Source of the DNA: Bacteroidota bacterium
Lineage (GTDB): Bacteria > Bacteroidota > Bacteroidia > Chitinophagales > Chitinophagaceae
Reading direction: 5' to 3'
DNA: 5,432 bases
Assembly: GCA_023440945.1 (NCBI GenBank)
Contig: JAEZRL010000233.1
Coordinates: 1-5,432, forward strand
Shown piece by piece: positions 1 to 5,432 of the stretch (position 1 is its first letter; each line of letters starts with the position of its first letter). The notes below the pieces were generated by a model. It did not search any database. It saw only the letters and a list, made by a program, of their open reading frames with translations, and was not told the DNA's origin. Position numbers and translations under genes: made by a program.

Positions 1-801
1 AGCATTTATAATTTGTACAATAAACATCTCTTCAATAAAAATGAAGAACATAGAGGCGACTACAGCAGTGTTTGCAGCCTTGCCTACACCTTGCGTTCCA
101 TTCTGTGCATTATAACCTGTATAGCAACCTGCAACACCTATAGTAAAGCCAAACACGATTGATTTGATTAGTGAAGAAAACACATCCAAAAAAGAAATGG
201 AATCAAAAGCACTTTCAAAAAAGGCTGTGAAGCTTGTAAGTTCATTAGAGTGAACATTAAGATAAGAGCCAAGCATACCAACAAGTGAGGTGTACAGCAT
301 TAAAACGGGGATCATAAATGTTGTAGCAAGAATACGGGTTACAACTAAAAATTTAAACGGGTTAGTTGCAGAAACTTCCATTGCATCTATTTGTTCTGTT
401 ACTTTCATTGAACCTAATTCTGCTCCAATGTTTGAACCTACTTTGCCTGCAGCAATCAATGCGGTTACAAGGGGCGCCAGTGCCCGGATAATAGCAATGG
501 AAATGAGTGAAGGAAGCCATGATGTTGCGCCGAACTCCGCTAATGAAGGCCTTGATTGTTTAGTTAAAACAAGCCCCGTAATAAAGCCAGTTAAAGAAAT
601 GAGCGGAAGCGAACGGTAACCCACATCATAGCATTGACGAATAATCTCCTGCCATTCATACGGCGGTACAAAAGCCTCTTTAAAAAATCGAAGTATGAAT
701 TTATACAGACCGTAAACATTGGAAAAGAAGTTATCAATGGATTTTGAAATAACAAACTTCTTTGCCAGTGCACTGCCAAATTTTTGTGCTCGTGACTTCA
801 T
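1..801 (-). CDS. MlaE-family ABC transporter permease (lipid transport), 3' end cut by window edge
   Basis: Reading the minus strand from the ATG at 801 gives 267 codons with no stop down to base 1, so the gene continues past the left edge. MlaE homologues are about 260 residues, so probably only a few residues are missing. The protein is the inner-membrane permease of an MCE/Mla-type ABC system, which moves phospholipid or related lipids between the inner and outer membranes. The family signature is clear: GKVGSNIGAELG at about residues 119-130, then MKVTEQIDAMEV at 132-143 and NPFKFLVVTR at 147-156. The C-terminal glycine-rich block GVGKAANTAVV lies at 238-248. Hydrophobic segments fall near 65-80, 95-117, 150-180, 210-226 and 245-265. 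The first 50 residues are a polar, amphipathic lead as in other MlaE proteins. Its ATPase and MCE partners are not in the window and would be expected to the left. The usual RELGP-like motif reads RALAP at 106-110. No clear Shine-Dalgarno sequence precedes the start. The family is certain; the lipid cargo is inferred. Confidence 0.93.
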   Translation of the reverse strand, partial: MKSRAQKFGSALAKKFVISKSIDNFFSNVYGLYKFILRFFKEAFVPPYEWQEIIRQCYDVGYRSLPLISLTGFITGLVLTKQSRPSLAEFGATSWLPSLISIAIIRALAPLVTALIAAGKVGSNIGAELGSMKVTEQIDAMEVSATNPFKFLVVTRILATTFMIPVLMLYTSLVGMLGSYLNVHSNELTSFTAFFESAFDSISFLDVFSSLIKSIVFGFTIGVAGCYTGYNAQNGTQGVGKAANTAVVASMFFIFIEEMFIVQIINA

Positions 802-822
802 TAAATTTATTAATTATTCAAA

Positions 823-850
823 CAAAAATTAAATCTGGCGAAAAAGCCAA
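823..850 (-). promoter_or_regulatory. possible Bacteroidota-type promoter for the permease gene (weak)
   Basis: Read on the minus strand, TTGG (847-850) is followed after 15 bases by TAATTTTTG (823-831), ending about 21 bases before the permease ATG. This resembles the Bacteroidota pattern of a TTTG-like -33 box and a TAnnTTTG -7 box. However, the -7 match carries one extra base and the spacing is short. In AT-rich DNA such matches occur by chance. The TTGGC...GCCAG sequence at 836-850 could also form a 5-bp stem. This is a suggestion only. Confidence 0.2.
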
Positions 851-931
851 TGGTAATTCATCTTCAAAAGGTTAGCCAAAAATTTAGGTGAGGTGAAAAT
901 TGACGGGTAAATTCTGAATCACAATAGGTAT

Positions 932-947
932 AATAACACGAGTTATT
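932..947. repeat. small inverted repeat AATAAC-acga-GTTATT in the gap between the permease and oxidoreductase genes
   Basis: A perfect 6-bp inverted repeat with a 4-base loop lies in the 217-base gap (802-1018), about 70-90 bases downstream of the oxidoreductase stop and about 130 bases upstream of the permease start. The stem has two GC pairs and no U-run follows it on either strand, so it is a poor intrinsic terminator. It could be an operator for the permease gene or chance in AT-rich DNA. Nothing else in the gap stands out: no ORF and no RNA gene. Confidence 0.35.
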
Positions 948-1018
948 TGGAATAAATTAACGCTTATAGTAAAAAATTTCTCAACGCTCAAAAACTTAAA
1001 AAGACAAAAAGAAGAAGA

Positions 1019-2146
1019 TCAAAAAAATTCTTTCACCATTTTTTCTGCCATCACTGGGGTTAATGCAACCCCCATTCCATTGCAGGCAACCATCGCTGTT
1101 ACACGATCGCTCAGCTTTTTTATAACAGGTTGTTTATCATTTGTAAAACCCATAATGCCACTCCAGCAATAATCTATAGTAAATGTTTTATCAGGCAATA
1201 AATGAGTTGCTATAAAACGTTGCAGTTCATTTTGTATAACATCGCTTGTAGAAAGTTCTGTGGTTGCTTCGCTTTCAAAAGCTTTGTTTCTTGCACCTCC
1301 TAATAAAATTCTATTATCCACATTTCTGAAATAATAAAAGCCTTCATCATAATGAAAAGTTCCTTTCATTTTCAAACCTTCAATTGGTGATGTAACAATT
1401 ATTTGTCCACGTGCAGGTTGTGTATTCAATTGAGATGTTAGTTGTGAAGAAAATGCATTCTGGCAAATAATTAACTGCTTCGATGTAATAGAAATCCCAG
1501 GCTTTGTATTTACAATGATTTTCTGTTCTTCCTCACTCCAATTTTCAACCTGTAAACCCGTTAATATATCAATGCCTTCGCTTTGCACTTTTCTTGTTAA
1601 AGCCTGAACCAATTTCCCACTGTGCAAACCTGCCTCAAATTTATTTTCTATCATCGCATCAAAACCTTCAAATCCAAATTCATGAAGCCTTTCATTACTC
1701 CATGTAAATGTCTGCGTATCACCTGTTATCTCTGACAAGTTATCATTCAGCCAACGCAAATGTTCATCTATTTCATCCACATCATGCAATGTTCTGCTTA
1801 AACATTCATAACCACCGCAAGCATCAAAACCTGTTGCAGCATCATCAAATGTTTTTCTTATTTTTTCAATGCCTTTATAACGCATCTCCACGATCTGCAA
1901 CATCTGGTTTTCACCCATAGCTTTTGCATCGTGTAGCAGTTCTGTTACACTTCCGAAACAGGCAAAACCTGCATTACGTGTTGATGCACCCACAGGTATT
2001 ATTCCCCGTTCAATTATCAAAATTTTTAAATGCGGCTTCTGTTGTTTCAATTCATGAGCCGTCCATAACCCTGCTAAACCGGCACCGATAATTATCACAT
2101 CCTTCTCTGCATAAAAACTTTCTTTTTCCCATATAGATATTTGCAT
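1019..2146 (-). CDS. FAD-dependent oxidoreductase, DAO fold (COG0665-like)
   Basis: A complete 375-residue protein, a normal length for soluble glycine oxidase, sarcosine oxidase and D-amino-acid oxidase relatives. The N-terminal Rossmann fold begins with VIIIGAGLAGLWTA; the GxGxxG glycines are at 21, 23 and 26, and the strand-end acidic residue E46 (LIIERG) should bind the adenosine ribose of FAD. GASTRNAGF (53-61) is the second conserved flavin-contacting block. In the substrate-domain half, ARGQIIVTSP (245-254) and YYFRN..RILLGGARN (271-287) are typical. WSGIMGF (328-334) and NGMGVALTP (356-364) form the C-terminal FAD contact. Such enzymes oxidise a C-N bond of an amine or amino acid and pass electrons to oxygen or another acceptor; the substrate cannot be read from the sequence. 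There is no signal peptide or membrane segment, so it is probably cytoplasmic. The ATG at 2146 leaves a 16-residue lead before the first beta strand, and no Shine-Dalgarno sequence is seen. It is transcribed alone, divergent from the acyltransferase gene. Family is firm; substrate unknown. Confidence 0.9.
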   Translation of the reverse strand: MQISIWEKESFYAEKDVIIIGAGLAGLWTAHELKQQKPHLKILIIERGIIPVGASTRNAGFACFGSVTELLHDAKAMGENQMLQIVEMRYKGIEKIRKTFDDAATGFDACGGYECLSRTLHDVDEIDEHLRWLNDNLSEITGDTQTFTWSNERLHEFGFEGFDAMIENKFEAGLHSGKLVQALTRKVQSEGIDILTGLQVENWSEEEQKIIVNTKPGISITSKQLIICQNAFSSQLTSQLNTQPARGQIIVTSPIEGLKMKGTFHYDEGFYYFRNVDNRILLGGARNKAFESEATTELSTSDVIQNELQRFIATHLLPDKTFTIDYCWSGIMGFTNDKQPVIKKLSDRVTAMVACNGMGVALTPVMAEKMVKEFF

Positions 2147-2234
2147 AAAATGAAATTACTGAGATAATAAACCAAGTACAAAAACTCATTTATTTTTATA
2201 TTGCAACAATAACAACTAAACCCGCATTTAATCA
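2147..2234. promoter_or_regulatory. divergent intergenic region, presumed to hold promoters for both flanking genes
   Basis: The oxidoreductase and acyltransferase genes point away from each other across these 88 bases, so promoters for both should lie here or just inside the genes. The stretch is very AT-rich. No convincing -33/-7 pair is visible on either strand; TATATTGC (2197-2204, plus) is the nearest partial match to a -7 box and lacks an upstream TTTG. A short inverted repeat, TATTG-caa-CAATA, sits at 2199-2211 around a TTGCAA palindrome and could be an operator. The promoter role is inferred from gene orientation only. Confidence 0.4.
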
Positions 2235-3473
2235 ATGACAAATTTGTTCTCTGCTCAGAAAATGCAAAATGATGAAACGATAACATTAAATCCTGAAGTA
2301 AAGAGAGCACATGTTTATTTTAAAAACTTAGATGGTATTAGGTTTATAGCCGCATCCCTTGTGTTACTTCAACATTCGTTCGGCTTTAAAGCTTTTTATT
2401 TTGAAGATAAAGCAGCAAAAAGCGTGTTTGATATGTTTTTTAGTGAATCGGGCCGGATGGGTGTAAACATATTTTTCATACTAAGTGGTTTTCTTATCAG
2501 CTTTCTATTGTTAACAGAAAAAAAATCAACGGGGAAAATCAATTACAAAAACTTTTATATCAGGAGAATCCTTCGCATCTGGCCTTTGTACATTGGCTAT
2601 GGTTTGTTCCTTACATTCTTTGCTCCTTTTATTGCAGATTTGTTAGGAATGGGTGGAGGAAGTAATTTATCTGTAATCGTTGTTAACCTGTGTTTCCTGT
2701 TTTTATTCTCGGTGAATTACCAGTTAGCATTTGCACAATACAATAAAAATATTTTTGAGATAAGCTGGTCTGTTTGCATCGAAGAACAATTTTACCTTGT
2801 TTGGCCACTTCTTATGGATAAGTGTATAAGGAATTTAAAAAAGCTTATCCTGTCTATGTTTGCCATCAGTTTTATTGTGCGTGTTATTATATGTGTACTG
2901 CTTCCACATTATAGCAATTTATCTTTTTCAAGAGCGTATGATATAAATTACCTCATGCTCTTTGATAAACTTGACCTCTTTACCACCGGTTTATTAATGG
3001 CTTTGTTATACAGGAATAAAGAAAGATATGAGGATGTGTTCAAAAAAATTTTTCATCCAGTCATACAGATAATAATGATCGTTTTATCCTTGATGTACAT
3101 ATTTTCTATTGTTAAACTAAGCGGCTTAGCGTTGGTATTTTTTGATCATTATATATGCGATATCCTTTTCGGTTATGTAATATTATCTGCCGTTCTGAAA
3201 AACTCCATTCTCAATTTTGAGCAACCGCTGTTAAAAACCCTTGGAAAGATTTCTTATGGCATCTACATTTTTCATATTGCTGTTTGCCAGGTAGTGATGT
3301 TCTTCTTTAGGAAATTTTTAAATCATCCGGAATCGCATCTTGTTTACGACATACTTTATCCTCTTACAAATATGATCTTTACCTGTTTGATTGCTTATCT
3401 TTCTTACAGGTATTACGAATCTTTCTTCCTGAAGAGAAAGAAAAAATTTGCAGTAGTTTTATCGAAAGGATAA
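2235..3473 (+). CDS. membrane acyltransferase, acyltransferase family 3 (OafA/YrhL-like)
   Basis: A complete 412-residue polytopic membrane protein, a usual length for family 3 acyltransferases (PF01757) without an added SGNH domain. Family hallmarks appear in order: NLDGIRFIAASLVLLQHS (31-48) with conserved R36 and H47, the presumed catalytic histidine; GRMGVNIFFILSGFLISFLL (73-92); the basic FYIRRILRIWPLY block (107-119); SWSVCIEEQFYLVWPLL (177-193); and GKISYGIYIFHI (337-348) near the end. About ten hydrophobic segments are visible, followed by a basic RKKKF tail. These enzymes move acetyl or other acyl groups across the inner membrane onto sugars of O-antigen, exopolysaccharide, peptidoglycan or lipids; the acceptor here is unknown. 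There are no glycosyltransferase or polysaccharide genes beside it. It is the only plus-strand gene in the window. The ATG at 2235 is the first in frame, but Met10 (2262) is also possible since the conserved domain starts at residue 31 and neither has a Shine-Dalgarno sequence. Confidence 0.93.
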   Translation: MTNLFSAQKMQNDETITLNPEVKRAHVYFKNLDGIRFIAASLVLLQHSFGFKAFYFEDKAAKSVFDMFFSESGRMGVNIFFILSGFLISFLLLTEKKSTGKINYKNFYIRRILRIWPLYIGYGLFLTFFAPFIADLLGMGGGSNLSVIVVNLCFLFLFSVNYQLAFAQYNKNIFEISWSVCIEEQFYLVWPLLMDKCIRNLKKLILSMFAISFIVRVIICVLLPHYSNLSFSRAYDINYLMLFDKLDLFTTGLLMALLYRNKERYEDVFKKIFHPVIQIIMIVLSLMYIFSIVKLSGLALVFFDHYICDILFGYVILSAVLKNSILNFEQPLLKTLGKISYGIYIFHIAVCQVVMFFFRKFLNHPESHLVYDILYPLTNMIFTCLIAYLSYRYYESFFLKRKKKFAVVLSKG

Positions 3474-3519
3474 AATGATCTGAGTATTTAAGTCTTTTTC
3501 CTGTGTGGATTTGGTGAAG

Positions 3520-4863
3520 TTAAATTACCTGTCTCACCTTTATCTCCAGGTATTTATTAATAGTATTAACAGTAAGTTTTTGCGGAGGTGTAAGCAAAGC
3601 CATGATGCCATGCTTTTGCAACTCTTTTACCATCTGTTTTTTTTCCATTGCAAATTTGTTGGCAATAGTTTGCTGGTACACCTCTTCTAGATTGCCTGCG
3701 CTTCGTTGCTGTAGTGCAGTCAATTCTGTATTCTCAAAAAATATAACGAGCAAAGGATGATGCATGGAAAGTTGTTTAAGATAGGGTAACTGTCTTTCCA
3801 TCCCGTACATGCTTTCAAAATTGGTGAAAAGAATTAATAAACTGCGCTGCTTTACACGATAACGAATAAAAGTATAAAGTGATTCAAAATCGCTGTCTTT
3901 AAAATCAGTTTGCTGTTTGTATAAAGTTTCCAGTATCAACTCGATTTGTGCAGAACGTTTATCTGCAACAACATATTGATCTGTCTTCTTTCCAAATGTT
4001 AATAATCCTGCTTTATCCTGTTTCATCAACACAATATTACTGAGTACAAGACTTGCATTGATGGCATAATCAAGTAAAGACAAGCCTTCAAAGGGCATTT
4101 TCATAGTGCGGCCTTTATCAATCATACAAATCACCTGCTGGCTTCTTTCGTCCGTAAAAGTGTTTACCATCAATCCTGTTTTGCGTGCCGTTGCTTTCCA
4201 GTTAATAGTTCGGTAATCATCACCCTGAACGTAGTCTTTTATCTGTTCAAATTCTATGCTTTGTCCAAGCTTCCGCAGTCTTCTTGAACCTGGTTCCTGC
4301 AATTGATTCGTTGCAGCCATTAATTGAAAACGTTTCATCTGCAAGAAAGAAGGATAAACCGTCACCTTTTTTTCTTCACCTGTTTTTATCTGCCTGATGA
4401 TCATTTTCAATGGACCATGGACAAACAAATTAATGATACCAAAAAAAAATTCTCCTCTTTCAACCGGACGTAAATAATATTCTATCGAAATTGTTTCAAG
4501 CGTGTTAATGACCGCTTCTCTCTTCCATTCTCTTGCCTGGAACTGGACAGGCAATTCATCAATAATATCAACCTGAACTTTATAAGGGCGATGATTACTA
4601 ACAACAAGTGTTATTTTATTCTCATCACCATTACTAAAACGGTCTGTGCAAATACGTGAGGCAGTAACAGTTTTTTTTCCTGCAAACACAATAATGATAT
4701 CAATTACAACCAATACGCTTAAACAGACTAGTGCAATGATTGCTATTTGCTGTAAAGCAGCAAATAAATAAGCCAGGACAAATATCGCTGCAATGGCTGC
4801 ACCGGTGATATAAAACAACCTTCCGAAATAAAAAGGAAAAGCATAAATTAGTTTACGAAACAT
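3520..4863 (-). CDS. DUF58 domain protein with von Willebrand factor A-like fold, membrane-anchored
   Basis: A complete 447-residue protein. Residues about 16-62 form two closely spaced transmembrane segments. An extended beta-rich region follows (65-170). The DUF58 signature is at 204-227: EFEQIKDYVQGDDYRTIN followed by WKATAR. After it comes a vWA-like domain (about 243-380) whose first strand, QVICMID, leads to the metal-site position DKGRT (249-253). The canonical vWA form is DxSxS, so here G251 and T253 replace the serines. DUF58 proteins are paired with MoxR AAA+ ATPases in many bacteria. The pair is thought to act as a chaperone-like module that assembles or activates partner complexes, often at the membrane, but its client here is unknown. 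The start is one base after the upstream MoxR stop, so the two are almost certainly cotranscribed and probably translationally coupled. No further minus-strand gene follows closely, so it ends the cluster. Three homopolymer runs of 8-9 bases lie in the gene. Family is firm; function is only known in outline. Confidence 0.92.
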   Translation of the reverse strand: MFRKLIYAFPFYFGRLFYITGAAIAAIFVLAYLFAALQQIAIIALVCLSVLVVIDIIIVFAGKKTVTASRICTDRFSNGDENKITLVVSNHRPYKVQVDIIDELPVQFQAREWKREAVINTLETISIEYYLRPVERGEFFFGIINLFVHGPLKMIIRQIKTGEEKKVTVYPSFLQMKRFQLMAATNQLQEPGSRRLRKLGQSIEFEQIKDYVQGDDYRTINWKATARKTGLMVNTFTDERSQQVICMIDKGRTMKMPFEGLSLLDYAINASLVLSNIVLMKQDKAGLLTFGKKTDQYVVADKRSAQIELILETLYKQQTDFKDSDFESLYTFIRYRVKQRSLLILFTNFESMYGMERQLPYLKQLSMHHPLLVIFFENTELTALQQRSAGNLEEVYQQTIANKFAMEKKQMVKELQKHGIMALLTPPQKLTVNTINKYLEIKVRQVI

Positions 4864-4864
4864 A

Positions 4865-5432
4865 TTAGCGTGGCACTTCTAAACCATGAACAATTTTTTC
4901 TATCACATCATCTTCTTTCGCTCCTTCCATTTCTTTCTCGGGTGTAAGAATGATGCGATGGCGCAGCACTGGTTTTGTAACATGTATAATATCATCCGGC
5001 ACTACAAAATCTCTTCCTGATAAAGCTGCAAAAGCCTTAGAAGCATTGAGTATGGCAAGGGATGCTCTTGGAGAAGCACCAAGATAAATGGCTTTATCAC
5101 TTCGTGTGGCAATACTTATTTTCGCAATAAACTGTAACAACCTTTCTTCCACCACGATGTTATTTATCACCTGCCTCAATTGCATTATTTGATTGCCCGT
5201 TATTACCTGCTGCACAATATCCATCACATTTTCATCTCCGAATTGGTGAAAGCGTTGCAGAATCGCAACCTCTTCTGTTTCGGAAGGATAAGGAACGATT
5301 ATTTTGAAAAGAAAACGGTCTAACTGCGCTTCTGGTAAACGATAGGTCCCTTCCTGCTCAATTGGATTTTGTGTGGCAAGAACCATGAATGGACTCTCCA
5401 TTCGATGTGTAATGCCATCCATTGTTACCTGT
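4865..5432 (-). CDS. MoxR-family AAA+ ATPase, C-terminal part (5' end outside the window)
   Basis: The reading frame is open to the right edge: codons QVT precede the ATG at 5422, matching the interior of MoxR proteins, where (R)QVTxDG comes before the sensor-1 strand. The ATG at 5422 is therefore an internal methionine and the real start lies beyond the window. About 188 of the usual 320-330 residues are visible. Seen here are the sensor-1 region (VLATQNPIEQEGTY), then LPEAQLDRF, and the sensor-2 block LGASPRAS with its arginine at 5066-5068, followed by the lid domain with VVPDDI and VLRHRI. Walker A and Walker B are in the missing part. MoxR ATPases use ATP hydrolysis to remodel or activate partner proteins, typically together with the vWA or DUF58 protein encoded next door, as here. 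One base separates its TAA from the DUF58 ATG. The usual GTYPLPEAQ reads GTYRLPEAQ. Confidence 0.95.
   Translation of the reverse strand, partial: QVTMDGITHRMESPFMVLATQNPIEQEGTYRLPEAQLDRFLFKIIVPYPSETEEVAILQRFHQFGDENVMDIVQQVITGNQIMQLRQVINNIVVEERLLQFIAKISIATRSDKAIYLGASPRASLAILNASKAFAALSGRDFVVPDDIIHVTKPVLRHRIILTPEKEMEGAKEDDVIEKIVHGLEVPR

Noticed and set aside
290..619. 109-codon plus-strand open frame
   Set aside because: It lies antisense to the MlaE permease, whose family motifs are unmistakable on the minus strand. Its translation resembles no protein family.
591..779. 62-codon minus-strand open frame
   Set aside because: It is in another frame inside the permease coding sequence; the permease frame carries the conserved residues.
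1708..1920. 70-codon plus-strand open frame
   Set aside because: It is antisense to the oxidoreductase, with a His/Ser/Phe-rich translation typical of a spurious frame.
2147..2234. Bacteroidota -33/-7 promoter pair upstream of the acyltransferase or oxidoreductase
   Set aside because: Partial -7-like strings occur on both strands, but none has a TTTG-like -33 box at proper spacing.
2095..2310. 71-codon minus-strand open frame spanning the divergent gap
   Set aside because: It overlaps the starts of both flanking genes in other frames, has no start signal and no recognisable domain.
3474..3538. Terminator between the convergent acyltransferase and DUF58 genes
   Set aside because: The only inverted repeat nearby (GGTGA 3513-3517 with TCACC 3534-3538) has five base pairs, a 16-base loop, and lies partly in the DUF58 coding end without a U-run. 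The 46-base gap shows no good hairpin.
3505..3690. 61-codon plus-strand open frame
   Set aside because: It is antisense to the 3' end of the DUF58 gene and has no domain.
5420..5422. ATG at 5422 as the start of the MoxR gene
   Set aside because: The frame stays open upstream to the window edge with QVT, matching the interior of MoxR proteins, and the Walker motifs would be lost.
1..5432. A new defence, mobile or biosynthetic system
   Set aside because: All five genes belong to well-known families, no pair except MoxR-DUF58 is functionally linked, and no repeats, integrases, transposases or RNA structures are visible.

Overview
The window looks like ordinary chromosomal DNA from a member of the Bacteroidota, possibly of the Chitinophagaceae type. 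It is AT-rich, the visible starts lack a clear Shine-Dalgarno sequence, and the proteins have the sequence style of that phylum: an MlaE permease with the ELGSMKVTEQIDAMEV block, a DAO-fold oxidoreductase with LLGGARN and WSGIMGF, and a MoxR-DUF58 pair. The phylum call rests on familiarity with these families and not on a marker gene, so the lower rank is a guess.

Layout, left to right. Positions 1-801 (minus strand) hold nearly all of an MlaE-family ABC permease, cut by the left edge. A 217-base gap follows, with one small AT-rich inverted repeat. Positions 1019-2146 (minus) encode a FAD-dependent oxidoreductase of the DAO/COG0665 type. An 88-base divergent gap separates it from the only plus-strand gene, an integral-membrane acyltransferase of family 3 (2235-3473). 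That gene converges, across 46 bases, on a DUF58 protein (3520-4863, minus), which lies one base downstream of a MoxR-type AAA+ ATPase (4865 to beyond the right edge, minus).

How the genes work together. Only MoxR and DUF58 form an evident unit: the stop codon and next start are one base apart, and the pair is a widespread chaperone-like module. The permease should work with an ATPase (MlaF-like) and a substrate-binding MCE protein (MlaD-like), probably encoded past the left edge, in lipid transport between inner and outer membrane. The oxidoreductase and the acyltransferase look like independent single genes.

I see no tRNA, rRNA, CRISPR array, insertion sequence, phage gene or new multi-gene system. 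The findings are small: a substitution in a conserved permease motif, a non-canonical metal-site motif in the DUF58 protein, homopolymer runs, and minor inverted repeats.
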